Shown piece by piece: positions 1-7,862 of a stretch of 64,000 bases of DNA. The stretch spans positions 384,501 to 448,500 of the forward strand of contig NZ_QJJK01000001.1 in assembly GCF_003201475.1 (NCBI RefSeq), in the 5' to 3' direction. A program made the translations under genes and the position numbers. This stretch comes from Chelatococcus asaccharovorans. GTDB taxonomy: Bacteria; Pseudomonadota; Alphaproteobacteria; Rhizobiales; Beijerinckiaceae. How positions within the stretch are numbered: position 1 is the first letter of the stretch; each line of letters opens with the position of its first letter. The notes under the pieces were generated by a model. That model was not told the origin of the DNA. It saw nothing but the letters and a program-made list of their open reading frames with translations, and did not search any database.

Positions 1-124
1 CTCTTCTCGTCGCCTTTCTCTTTCTCGGCCGGAGCCACGAGACAGTAGAGGATATCGACGACGAGGCAGAATTGGCCGCAGGCGCCGCGATGTCACCCGA
101 CAAAGCAGGATTTTGCAGCCAGCC
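1..124. other. Left edge, no gene recognised
   Basis: These bases lie downstream of the relaxase remnant. I found no frame with a recognisable domain. In related elements a coupling protein gene often follows the relaxase, but nothing here shows one. Confidence 0.4.
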
Positions 125-1842
125 CTAGCGGGCCAATCCCCGCTGCCGTCCAAGCTGCCACGACACCGAACCGCCCTGCATAACGCCCATAACCTCGCGG
201 CCGAGCTGGCGGTCGATGACCGGCCGCCACGGGACAAGGGTGAACTCGTGCGCCTTCTCGACCACGGCGAATTTCCCGCTCGATAGCTGCACGGTGCCGG
301 TGAACTTGCCGCTGACGGTTTCGCCGTCCGTTGCGGCGCGGAAAGGCAGCACCTTGCTCTCCGTCATCTCCGCGCCGACGTGGGCAACCTCCCGATCGCG
401 CAACGTGGTGAGAAGGTTGCGCCGGTAGAAGACGCGACCGTCTTGCCGACGCGCAGCATCGCCGTGCTCGATGTGATGCTCGCGGCGCTGCTCCATCGCC
501 TCCCGCACCTGCTGGCCGAAACCGGCCGGCACAAGGTCGGATGCATCGGGCGATACCAATCGCCGGTCGAGCCAGGTCGCACCGTCCGCGCCGATCTGGT
601 TCTCAAGGTCGAGCACCGAAAGCACGCGAACGCTGGCCTGCCGATTGCGTCCGGCGTCATAGGCGGCGGCGCGGCTCTCGAAATCTTCGGGGATGCGCCA
701 TTGGTCCGCGTCGATCCGCTCGACGATGCCGGCCCGGCGCAGCGCCTCCGTCGGCGCACATGGGCATCGACATAGCTTTCGTAGTCGCTGCTTGGAACGC
801 GCCCCTCAAACTTCGCCTGCTCCAGATGGCGGCTCGGTTGATAGATGCCGTCTTTGGCGATGGCGGCAATAGTGCGGTCGGACGGCCGCTGCGTGGTGTC
901 TACCGGACCTATCTCGATGACGCTGCCTAGCCGTGCATCCTCGACCCGGGCCGGGTCGATGCCGGCGACATGGTGCGTCCGGCCGTCGATCCCGTCCAGC
1001 ACGACGGTCAGGTTCTCGCCCAGCTCGTCAGACAGATACTTGTCCACGACGCGGCCGACGATAGGCGTCTCGGGCGGCCCTTCGTGGATGTAGAAGGTCA
1101 TGGGATCGCGCTCCAGGCCATCCGCCTTCAGCGCCTTGTGCATGTTGCGGATGATGTCGCCGCGCTCGCCCAGCTCGCGCAAGGTCGGCTCCATGCGCTC
1201 GCTCAACTCCCAAACACCGGGCGCGTGCTCGGTCGCCAGCCCCATCTTCTCCAGCTTGGCGAGACGGCGCAGGCGGAGCGTGCGATTGAACTGCCGCTTC
1301 GGTTCGGCCGGCTCATGGCGAAGGTCGAGGAACCTGTCGTCGGCCTCCTCGGTCATTGCCCGGTCGATGCGGGTGAAGCGGTCCTGATCGATTTCGGCCG
1401 AGAGCTTGCGGCTCTGCTCGATCTCGGTCACGGGGCCGAGTTCGAGCGTGGCGAGATCGCTCGCCCGCTCGCGGATGCCGTTGGCGAGGTAGTCGCCGTT
1501 GATGACAAGGTTCTCGCCCAGATCGTCCTTGCCCCGGACGATGACATGCACATGGGGATGGCCGGTATTGTAGTGGTTCACCGCCACCCAATCGAGCTTC
1601 GTGCCAAGGTCGGTTTCGATCCGGCTGATGAGGTCGCGGGTGTGTGCCGTGAGGTCGGAGAGGTCCTCGCCGTCCTCCGGCGAGACGATGAACCGGAACT
1701 GGTGTCGGTCCTCTTTGCCGCGCTCAAGGAAGGCATTGCCATCGGCGCGGTCCTCGGCCGCCGAATAGAGCTGGCCGCGCTCGCCATCGCGCGACGTGCC
1801 GTCACGCTGCGCCTCCGGCCAAACCACAAGAAAATCGGGCAT
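125..1842 (-). pseudogene. Broken relaxase/mobilisation nuclease, DUF3363 type
   Basis: This is a remnant of a DNA-nicking relaxase that would start conjugative transfer. The readable part begins near RDGTSRDGERG and carries the family stretches HQFRFIVSPEDG, LDWVAVNHYNTGHPHVHVIVRG (shortened: the metal-binding HPHVHV motif) and the DUF3363 region. Two defects are visible. First, the usual N-terminal ~90 residues (basic region and first catalytic motif) are missing: upstream of the ATG at 1842 the frame has no relaxase similarity. Second, one base is missing near 750; restoring it would give DAHVRRLEALRRAGI and join the frame to the C-terminal 166 codons ending at 125. The neighbours (transglycosylase, DUF736, TraF-like peptidase) are the usual ICE context. 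A single sequencing error could explain the frameshift but not the missing N-terminus. Inference: the element cannot mobilise itself with this protein. Confidence 0.8.
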
Positions 1843-2117
1843 TCGGCGGCCACGGTGCCGGTCGAAATCCAGCAAAGCCCGGGCTTTGCGCCAAATCGCG
1901 GCACGCGGGGTCCAAAACCATGGTGCCGCTCGCGGCCCACCTAAACAGTGTGCAGACAACAACAACTTCAGAAACCGGCCCAACGTGGTGCCGGTTTCCT
2001 TTATCTTGCCCTCCGCCTTTTCTGACCTTTCTGCCCTTCCGACAGGGAATGCAGCCCGGCGCGACCCTGCCTGACTGCACACCGGACCAGGCGCAATCGG
2101 ACGGGAGAATGCCATCG
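1843..2117. other. Gap between relaxase remnant and transglycosylase
   Basis: No supported gene. The relaxase frame stays open through here, but the residues are arginine-rich and do not resemble a relaxase N-terminus, so I treat it as sequence left by a deletion or rearrangement. Confidence 0.4.
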
Positions 2118-2891
2118 TCATGGCATTCTCCCGTCGTCGGCGCGCGCGACGAACATGCTGCCGTCTCGCGGTTCCGCATCGCGACGCTCGCGCACCGGAA
2201 CGGATGGGCGAGTGTCGCCTGATGTGCCGATAGCCTGCGCCGGATCGGCCATTCGCGCGCCGGTCGGACGCATGACGAACAGCGGTGCGTCCCGCCAATC
2301 GGGCGGCGGTTCCGCGCGTTTCGCTGGATTGCTCGATGGTGCCGCACCGGCGAGCAGCGGCGCGAGTGCGGCGACATAGGCGCGGGTCTCGGCCGGAAGC
2401 GGCCGGCCCGTCGCGTGATGCTCGTCATAACGACCGGGACCGGCATTGTAGGCAGCGAGCATCGCCGCGACGTTGCCGTAGCGGTCCCACATCTCGCGCA
2501 GATAGGCGGTGCCTGCGAGAATGTTGTCGCGCGGATCGTTGGGATTGCGACCGAGACGATATGGGATACGCAAGCCCGCCCAGGTGTCGGGCATGACCTG
2601 CATCAGCCCGATCGCGCCCGCCGACGAGATCGCGCGCACCTCGCCCGCACTCTCGGCGCGCAGGACGGCGCGAATCCAGTGCTCGGGAATGCCAAAGCGC
2701 TGCGACGCCTCGGTGATGTGGCCACCAAGGGGATCGGCGGCGACCGCGCGCGCGACGGGCGCGGACTGCGCCATTGTCGTTGCCGGTCCCGCGCCGAGCA
2801 CAAGCCCGCAAGCGAGCAGGATAACGGGATAGCGCCGTGACGGCCTTTCTCCGCCGAACCACCAGCCTGCCAGCGTGCTCGCTGCGGTCAA
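2118..2891 (-). CDS. Conjugative lytic transglycosylase (SLT domain)
   Basis: This is a periplasmic murein transglycosylase that would open peptidoglycan for the conjugation apparatus. The SLT domain is plain: catalytic Glu in LRAESAGEVRAIS, then SAGAIGLMQVMPDTW and the AYNAGPGRY motif, about 150 residues in all. A proline- and arginine-rich tail follows. The start is uncertain: the ATG at 2774 (MAQSAP) falls just after a signal-peptide-like stretch YPVILLACGLVLGAG, so I chose an upstream TTG at 2891 that includes it. The frame is open far upstream, but that part overlaps other genes. The C-terminal part includes one copy of a short repeat shared with repA (see repeat at 2218). Confidence 0.75.
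   Translation of the reverse strand: MTAASTLAGWWFGGERPSRRYPVILLACGLVLGAGPATTMAQSAPVARAVAADPLGGHITEASQRFGIPEHWIRAVLRAESAGEVRAISSAGAIGLMQVMPDTWAGLRIPYRLGRNPNDPRDNILAGTAYLREMWDRYGNVAAMLAAYNAGPGRYDEHHATGRPLPAETRAYVAALAPLLAGAAPSSNPAKRAEPPPDWRDAPLFVMRPTGARMADPAQAIGTSGDTRPSVPVRERRDAEPRDGSMFVARADDGRMP
2218..2236. repeat. Copy 1 of CCTGATGTGCCGATA repeat
   Basis: CCTGATGTGCCGATAGC, inside the C-terminal part of the transglycosylase gene, reading IGTSG on the minus strand. It matches the three copies inside repA at 4695-4759. Confidence 0.5.
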
Positions 2892-3045
2892 GGGTACGCG
2901 CGAAGCGCCGGCCGATGACCGCCCTTGACCTTCGCTGCGCGCGTCGGCCGACTTTAGGTCGAGCGGGACGAAGGAATGAGGCGGCTTTCCCGCGAACAAA
3001 GGAATAGAGGCTTTGAGCCCGATGATGACACGGGACCGCATGGCC

Positions 3046-3381
3046 TCAGTCCCGCTCTTCGCGCGGCTTCGGGCGCGTCCAGTGCAGCGACCATGATGCG
3101 CCGGCATCACCGTCGCGGAAGAGGTTCGCGCGGATCGGTTGCGGCAAGGCGGGATCGTCGAGCAGCACCGAAAGATATTCGCCAGCCTTCTCGCCGGTGC
3201 GCTTCCACGCCGCGCCGATCTCCGGGCCGTCATCGGCGCCGTGATGGACGCGGTAGTCCGGCGCGTTCTCCGCGTCGGAATGCCCGGCGGGAACGATGGT
3301 GAGTTCACGGTAGAGCGTGAGGGTGTGAACGCGCCCGGTGAAGCCGGAACCTTCGCGCGTGAATTGACCGATTTGCGGCAT
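3046..3381 (-). CDS. DUF736 family protein (first copy)
   Basis: A 111-residue member of the DUF736 family, small proteins of unknown function nearly always found in alphaproteobacterial conjugative elements. It shows the family layout: MPQIGQFTREGSGFTG at the start, GAAWKRTGEKAGEYLSV in the middle and the LDDPALPQPI motif, ending with a SLHW strand. The ATG at 3381 is chosen over that at 3393 because DUF736 proteins begin close to the MxxIGxF motif and a GGAG lies six bases before it. A second copy is at 9054 and a decayed third at 9644. Function unknown; carriage next to relaxase and TraF is the only clue. Confidence 0.85.
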   Translation of the reverse strand: MPQIGQFTREGSGFTGRVHTLTLYRELTIVPAGHSDAENAPDYRVHHGADDGPEIGAAWKRTGEKAGEYLSVLLDDPALPQPIRANLFRDGDAGASWSLHWTRPKPREERD

Positions 3382-3448
3382 GACTGTCTCCATGCGGTGG
3401 TGTTGGAAAAGCCATCGGCGGACACCGCTTCCGTCGATGGGGAAGCGG

Positions 3449-3994
3449 TCAGCGGGTCCGTGCGCGCCAGGCGAAGCGGCCGTCGCCGTCCTCGTCGGTC
3501 CAGAGCGGCAGGGCGCGGCCGATGACGAAGCTTGCGAGGATGGGTCCGAAGTAGCGGCCGTCGAGGCTGTCGGGGACGTCCCAATTCATGAGGAAGAGCT
3601 GGCCGTCGGCGATGGCGCGGCAGCCCTGCCAGACCGGCAGAGCGCGGCCCATCCGGTCACGGTCGAGCGCATCGCCCATCTCAACGCCATCGACGGTGAT
3701 GGCGCTGCCGGTGCGGCAAACCCGCTGGCCGGGAAGACCGATCACGCGCTTCAGGAGCGGCACGCCGCGCCCGACATAGCCGCGCTCGGTCATGAACCCG
3801 GCGAGCGGTTCCGGCGGCCTGATGGCGACCAGCTCAGGCACTTCGATCCGGTCGGCCGGCTCTATCGTGTAGAAGCCGACCGGCGCGCTCGCCGTGGCGT
3901 TCCAGACGAGTATTGTCTGCATATCGGCCGCGCTGGTGGCGGCGATGCCGATGACCGCGAGCAGCGTCACCGCGAGGATGCGGCGGCGGCTCAT
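3449..3994 (-). CDS. traF: TraF-like S26 family signal peptidase
   Basis: A 181-residue membrane-anchored serine peptidase of the S26/TraF type, which in related systems matures the conjugative pilin. One N-terminal membrane segment (residues about 5-22) is followed by the catalytic Ser in ATASAPVGFY and the catalytic Lys in PLLKRVIGLPGQ; the C-terminus carries the usual GRYFGP substrate-pocket motif. The ATG at 3994 overlaps the stop of the DUF2840 gene (ATGA), so the two are translationally coupled. An alternative start at 4021 would add nine polar residues before the membrane segment. The active site is intact, unlike the neighbouring relaxase. Confidence 0.88.
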   Translation of the reverse strand: MSRRRILAVTLLAVIGIAATSAADMQTILVWNATASAPVGFYTIEPADRIEVPELVAIRPPEPLAGFMTERGYVGRGVPLLKRVIGLPGQRVCRTGSAITVDGVEMGDALDRDRMGRALPVWQGCRAIADGQLFLMNWDVPDSLDGRYFGPILASFVIGRALPLWTDEDGDGRFAWRARTR

Positions 3995-4509
3995 GGGTCG
4001 ATCCTCCGGCGGCCGATCCATGCCGCATGGCGCTCGGGCGTGTAGGCGCTCGGCTCCAGACCGGCGGAAAGCCGGTTATGGACATGCCGCCAGTGATCAG
4101 GCGAAGCGTCTGCCGGATCGAGGCCGAGCGCTTCAACGGCGTCGATCGCGGCAAGCGCGCGCTGAACCTTCGGCCAGCCGCCGAGGCGCAGGAGGATGTC
4201 GCCGCCAGGCCGGACGAAGGGCAGCGTCTGGAACGACTCGCCGCGGCGGATGGCGCGCACGATGTCGATGCGCGAGATGATCGTGCCATGCTCGCCGGCC
4301 GCCCAGCGGACGAAGGCAAAGATGCTGTCGGGCGCGAAGCCGACGACGCTGCGGCGACGGTCGAGGATCTGTTCGTAGCTCTTGCGCCCGAACCTGATCC
4401 AGTGCTCGACCTTGCGTTTCTCGAAGATCAGCTCGACCAGGGTGGTGAACGGCGCTGGCCCCTCTGTCAGCGGACGACCATGCGCGCGGTGGGAAGCCCT
4501 GTCGCTCAT
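3991..4509 (-). CDS. DUF2840 domain protein
   Basis: A 172-residue protein of the DUF2840 family, a conserved ICE/plasmid protein of unknown function encoded between repA and traF in many Hyphomicrobiales elements. Recognisable stretches are TTLVELIFEKRKVEHWIRFGRK, cut here to its core KRKVEHWIRFG, and RPGGDILLRLGGWPKVQRAL. No membrane segment or signal peptide. Both ends overlap neighbours by four bases (ATGA with repA upstream and traF downstream), so it is part of one translationally coupled unit. No catalytic motif is visible. Confidence 0.8.
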   Translation of the reverse strand: MSDRASHRAHGRPLTEGPAPFTTLVELIFEKRKVEHWIRFGRKSYEQILDRRRSVVGFAPDSIFAFVRWAAGEHGTIISRIDIVRAIRRGESFQTLPFVRPGGDILLRLGGWPKVQRALAAIDAVEALGLDPADASPDHWRHVHNRLSAGLEPSAYTPERHAAWIGRRRIDP

Positions 4510-5633
4510 GACCGGCCTCCATGGCGGTCATCGGCGGCGAGCATGTCGCGCAGCACGTCGGCGATGGAACGAGCGGCACCGGCACCACGCCTCGCGTGCG
4601 CATGCGTCAAAGAAGAAGAGTTAGATTCTCTGTTAGACTCTAAGTTAGAAGCCGGATTCCGCGTTTCAGGCCATAGGTTTAGCTGTGGCCCTTGCGCCTG
4701 ATGTACCGATAGGGCTGCGCCCGATGTGCCGATACCGCGCGCGCCTGATGTGCCGATGGTTTCCACAGGGGTATCCACAGGCACTGTGCACAGCGTTTCG
4801 GGGCGAATGCGCAGCAACTCGCGGCCGTGCTCCCGCTCGATCTGGAGGCGGTAACCGGGGAGCGGCTGGCGGGCGGCGATGCGGCGCAGGTCGAGCGCGA
4901 AATCGGAGACGCGGGCGAGACTGCCGGATTTCGCATGGAGGTGCGCGACCTCGAACAGCCAGCCATGGCGCTGGTGGCCGGCGTGCTTGCGGGCGACACG
5001 ATAGAGCCAGCGTTCGATACCGCCGGTCAGCCGGAAATAGGCCGGGTCGATGGTGAGGACGAGCGAGCGGTCGACGACGCTGTTGTAGAACCATTCGGGC
5101 AGGACGAATTCCATGCCCTCGACGCGGCCGGCGCGCGTCGTCATCTCCTCCCACTCGTTGATCCACGAGAATTGCCGACGCCGCCAATGCGGGCCGTTGC
5201 GGATCGTCGTGGCGATGACAGTGGATTGCAGGCGCGCGAGCGCGGCCTTCAGCAGCACGTATTGGCGGTTGCCGGTCGGCCGCCCGATGGCGCGCAGCAG
5301 ATGATAGGGCGTGAAGCGGAAGAAGCGCGAGGTGTGCAGGCCGTCGTTCTCGGCCGCGACGATCTGCGAGGCGGCCCATATCAGCACGTCGGCGTCCCAG
5401 ATGGTCGCCATGCCGTGTTCGGGCATGGCGAGCACCTGCACCTCGACATCGGCGGCCTTGTAGAGAATCGGCTTGGTGCGCGGCGTCTTCGCCAGCGAGA
5501 AGAAGGGCCGCTCCATCAAATCACGCTGGTCGCGCGGGGCGGCATCGCCGGTCGCGACCACGAAGGGGTTGAGATGGCTGCGTTCGCTCGCATCGGTCGG
5601 CTGCGCGGGTCTATGATCGTCGTCGCGCAGCAT
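4506..5633 (-). CDS. repA: RepA-like replication initiator (RPA family)
   Basis: A 375-residue protein of the plasmid replication initiator RepA family (RPA type). The core from about residue 40 to 270 contains ERPFFSLAKTPR, the LRAIGRPTGNRQYVLLKAAL winged-helix stretch and GIERWLYRVARKHAG, all typical. Such genes occur on plasmids and on ICEs, where they may allow transient replication after excision. The C-terminal ~90 residues are low-complexity and coded partly by three copies of a short DNA repeat reading IGTSG (4695-4759), which could be iteron-like binding sites lying inside the gene. The stop overlaps the DUF2840 start. An HTH excisionase-like gene ends at 5634, one base upstream of this start, so they probably share a transcript. 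Confidence 0.85.
   Translation of the reverse strand: MLRDDDHRPAQPTDASERSHLNPFVVATGDAAPRDQRDLMERPFFSLAKTPRTKPILYKAADVEVQVLAMPEHGMATIWDADVLIWAASQIVAAENDGLHTSRFFRFTPYHLLRAIGRPTGNRQYVLLKAALARLQSTVIATTIRNGPHWRRRQFSWINEWEEMTTRAGRVEGMEFVLPEWFYNSVVDRSLVLTIDPAYFRLTGGIERWLYRVARKHAGHQRHGWLFEVAHLHAKSGSLARVSDFALDLRRIAARQPLPGYRLQIEREHGRELLRIRPETLCTVPVDTPVETIGTSGARGIGTSGAALSVHQAQGPQLNLWPETRNPASNLESNRESNSSSLTHAHARRGAGAARSIADVLRDMLAADDRHGGRS
4695..4759. repeat. Three spaced copies of CCTGATGTGCCGATA
   Basis: Three near-identical units (CGCCTGATGTACCGATA, CGCCCGATGTGCCGATA, CGCCTGATGTGCCGATG) start near 4695, 4718 and 4742, about 23-24 bases apart, close to two helical turns. They lie within the 3' third of repA. 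Regular spacing and placement by an initiator gene suggest iterons, but they also encode a repetitive IGTSG tail, so the signal could be protein-level. Confidence 0.45.
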
Positions 5634-5903
5634 TCAGCACTTGCCCCGCTCTTCGGGCGTCAGCGGACGCGCGGGGAAAACCGTGCCGGGCGTCGTCTCG
5701 CGGGTGGATTTGCGGGTGCCGATCTCCGACCAGGATTCGAGGTCGTGGACGGTATAGAGGACGCGCCCGCCAATCTTGCGATAGGTCGGGCCGGTTCCGT
5801 AGGTCCGGTGTTTCTCAAGGGTGCGGATGGAAATGCCGAGGAAGCGGGCAGCTTCCTGCGTGCGCAAAAGTCGTGGCGGCAGGCCCGCCAAGGGGTTGGC
5901 CAT
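5634..5903 (-). CDS. Helix-turn-helix excisionase-like protein
   Basis: An 89-residue small DNA-binding protein of the MerR-like/excisionase HTH type. The HTH is LRTQEAARFLGISIRTLEKH followed by GPTYRKIGGRVLYTVHDLESW, the classic wing and the Y-x-x-x-D-L-E-x-W ending of this family. In ICEs such proteins act as recombination directionality factors or as transcriptional regulators. The ATG at 5903 (MANPLAGLPP) is preferred over an upstream start at 6002 that adds an arginine-rich unlikely tail. It sits immediately upstream of repA (0-1 base gap), suggesting it is co-transcribed with, and may control, replication and transfer genes. No integrase is present in the window for it to partner. Confidence 0.8.
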   Translation of the reverse strand: MANPLAGLPPRLLRTQEAARFLGISIRTLEKHRTYGTGPTYRKIGGRVLYTVHDLESWSEIGTRKSTRETTPGTVFPARPLTPEERGKC

Positions 5904-6106
5904 GGGATCACCTCTGGAGTTCGTCGTTAATGCGCGCCGCAGACAAAGCGGCGGGCTACGGCGAACCATGGCGAGGGATCGGCGGCGGGTAGCGTGCCGC
6001 ATTTGCGCTCACGCGCTGGCGGCACCCCTCCGGCTGTTGTGGCTGGGATTGTCGTACGGTCGCTCGGCGGACCTAGCCAGCGACGTTCGGCCCTGTGATC
6101 GGCCTG
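5904..6106. other. Intergenic region before the HTH-repA operon
   Basis: About 200 bases between the XRE regulator and the excisionase-like gene. It should hold the promoter for the repA operon (minus strand); I cannot identify a clear -35/-10 pair or operator. Confidence 0.3.
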
Positions 6107-6328
6107 CTATTTTGGCGCGCCGACCTTCTTCAGTAATTCGCCGGGCTCGATCTCAAGGGCATCGGCAATCTGGCCAAGGACGGTGACACTGGCGGATACG
6201 TCGCCACGCTCGATCGCACCGACATAGCGCATACTCAGGCCCGCCCGATCAGCGAGTTCTTCTTGCGTCAGCTTTTTATCATGACGTGCCCGACGCAGAT
6301 TCCTCGCCATGACCTCCTTGAGATCCAT
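6107..6328 (-). CDS. XRE family HTH regulator (Cro/CI-like)
   Basis: A 73-residue single-domain repressor-like protein. Residues 6-62 form one HTH_3 domain: LRRARHDKKLTQEELADRAGLS is the helix-turn-helix and YVGAIERGDVSASVTVLGQIADALEI completes the five-helix fold. There is no additional ligand or peptidase domain. It is divergent from the gene at 6430, and a 35-bp perfect inverted repeat (6347-6381) lies between the two starts, about 18 bases from this ATG. This arrangement fits autorepression and control of the divergent gene, like a lysis-lysogeny or transfer switch. The binding relationship is inference from position. Confidence 0.88.
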   Translation of the reverse strand: MDLKEVMARNLRRARHDKKLTQEELADRAGLSMRYVGAIERGDVSASVTVLGQIADALEIEPGELLKKVGAPK

Positions 6329-6346
6329 GACCAGAGGGGAACCAGC

Positions 6347-6381
6347 ATAGGAACGATCATTCTAGGAATGATCGTTCCTAT
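6347..6381. promoter_or_regulatory. Perfect 35-bp inverted repeat, likely XRE operator
   Basis: Arms ATAGGAACGATCATTC and GAATGATCGTTCCTAT are exact reverse complements around a TAG centre. Each arm itself holds a quasi-palindrome (GAACGATCATTC and GAATGATCGTTC), so it could be two adjacent dimer sites. It sits between divergent genes starting at 6328 (minus, XRE) and 6430/6463 (plus). Confidence 0.75.
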
Positions 6382-6429
6382 TCGTATCAGACCATGCTAT
6401 TCATCAGGTTGTCCTGAACTTGCTTCATT

Positions 6430-6768
6430 ATGTCCGCGTTCTCGATGCAAAAGGCGGAATTCATGCGTGAACGGCCTCAGCTTGATCCCGATGTTGAAGA
6501 TGAGGCTCCCGACGGGTTAGACATTACGCCCTATGACGAACAGCACTTCGTCACTTACCTACGCCTGCTAGACGCCAGCCGGGACGGCGCCGACTGGCAA
6601 GAGGTCGCGCGCATCGTTCTGCATCGCGATCCCGCCGCGGAAGAAGCGCGCACTCGCCGTTGTTGGGAAAGCCATCTGGCGCGCGCGCAATGGCTCTCGG
6701 GCTCGGGCTATCGGCGCATTCTGGAACAGGCCGTCGCGATGGCTGCACGCGGCGGCAAGCAGGCGTAG
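6430..6768 (+). CDS. Small ICE-associated protein, DUF2285-like neighbour
   Basis: A 112-residue acidic protein of a family common beside DUF2285 and XRE genes in Hyphomicrobiales elements. Conserved-looking parts are YDEQHFVTYLRLLDASRDGAD, shortened to HFVTYLRLLDA, and WQEVARIVLHRDPAAE with a following CWESHLARAQWLSGSGYR. No catalytic residues are obvious. The start is unsure: ATG at 6430 has no good ribosome site, while the ATG at 6463 (MRERPQ) has AAGGCGG five bases upstream and would give 101 residues. It is divergent from the XRE gene across the 35-bp palindrome and so probably repressed by it. I cannot assign a function. Confidence 0.65.
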   Translation: MSAFSMQKAEFMRERPQLDPDVEDEAPDGLDITPYDEQHFVTYLRLLDASRDGADWQEVARIVLHRDPAAEEARTRRCWESHLARAQWLSGSGYRRILEQAVAMAARGGKQA

Positions 6769-6770
6769 GT

Positions 6771-7554
6771 TTACTTGCCCAACGCTTTGATCGGATAATG
6801 CAGCAACAGCCGATAGCCACCGAGCATCATCTTGATGCCATGGGCGACAAGGCGACGGGCCTTGTTCTTGCGCGGGTCGACCTCAAAATCCTCTTTGGTG
6901 CCACGGAAGCCGAGCAGGACTTCAGCGATCGTGCGGTAGCTCTCGCTGCGAAGGCGGGCGTCGAGTGCGCGCAGAGATAGGATGTGCCATTGCCGAAGCT
7001 GCTCCGGCAGCGCGCGAAAATCAGGACCGGGCGGTCGGCCTTTGAGGGAGCGCCAAAGCCTCCGGGCGGCGTGAGCGCGCAGATCGTAGAGGTCGTCCAT
7101 CGGCAGGACTGTTCCATAGAAAGTCGCGGCGTCAGGAACGGCGTGTGGCAACCAGAATTGATGCGCTACGCCCTCGACCAGCCAGATGCCATGCCAGCCA
7201 TCTGCGGCCTGGCGCAGATCGAGGCCGTCGAGATGCGCCAGCGTTATGATCGGCTCCGTTTCGCTGTCGTGATGCTGCACGGGAGAGAGCCATATGGCTT
7301 GCGGCTGAAGGCTTGGGCTCCAGAACAGGGATTGCCGATCCGATGGGGTTTCAGGATCGGTCGGAAAATCGCAGCCCCCAGCGTTGCATGAAGGCTTCCA
7401 ACCGCTCCGGGTCTGGCTCGTGCGACGCGGTTATGGTTTGAAACTCGCGACGATACTCGTCATCGCGGCGAAGATATTCCCAGGCGAAACCGGCGGCGGG
7501 GATGCTCTTGGCAAATCTGTACGCCGCCGGAGAACGCCAGTCGATGCTCAGCAT
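6771..7554 (-). pseudogene. Frameshifted DUF6499-DUF2285 transcription-regulator-like gene
   Basis: Two adjacent minus-strand frames form one family protein. The upstream part (7554-7351) is a DUF6499 domain: MLSIDWRSPAAYRFAKS, AGFAWEYLRRDDEYRREF, ending FMQRWGLRF. The downstream frame (from about 7366 to 6771) continues with PTDPETPSDRQSLFWSP and a DUF2285 (RovC-type DNA-binding) domain ending LRALDARLRSESYRTIAEVL and KMMLGGYRLLLHYP. In relatives I know, these domains lie on one polypeptide with RF(P/A)xDP at this point. Removing one base from the T4 run on the coding strand (7365-7368) restores RFPTDPETP and one ~260-residue protein. If the frameshift is real the two halves could still be made separately (a GTG at 7280 is available). 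Confidence 0.7.
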
Positions 7555-7862
7555 GGCGCTACCTCTCTACACCGGACACACGCAAAGCAACGCCCGGATA
7601 GAGACCTTCAAGCATCGATTGGAATAACTGTAGCTGCGCTATCGAGATAACTAGATCGGTTAACGCGATCAATCGTTTGGTTATTTTCTTCTTAACAGTG
7701 CTTACGTGTTTCTGCGAGCCGGGCGCAGCCCGGCGAGCGCGGCCATGATCTCGGGCATGGCCGCACCGCCGATCCGCAACGTCGGATCGGCGCGATTTTT
7801 CCGCTCCTGTGATCGCGGGAAGAGGCAGGGCCGCCGGGACGGCGGCCCTGTCGCGTTCGGGG
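7555..7862. other. Intergenic region with a GC hairpin
   Basis: About 300 bases between DUF932 and the DUF6499 gene. The right side should hold the promoter of the DUF6499-DUF2285 gene (minus strand; an AT-rich stretch near 7600-7690 lies on the other side of the start). It contains the hairpin listed at 7827. No gene seen. Confidence 0.35.
7827..7849 (-). terminator. Hairpin after the DUF932 gene
   Basis: AGGGCCGCCG and CGGCGGCCCT form a perfect 10-bp stem with a 3-base loop, 13 bases past the DUF932 stop on the minus strand. There is no T-run, so it may be a processing/stability hairpin rather than an intrinsic terminator. Confidence 0.45.

Noticed and set aside
970-1944. Long plus-strand open frame of 324 codons
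   Set aside because: Antisense shadow of the relaxase remnant; no domain, and codon pattern follows the opposite strand.
1843-2298. Upstream extension of the relaxase frame
   Set aside because: Open by chance; arginine-rich text overlapping the transglycosylase gene, with no relaxase similarity.
7827-7849. Hairpin considered as a site-specific recombination site
   Set aside because: Its place just after a stop codon and GC-rich stem suit an mRNA 3' structure better.
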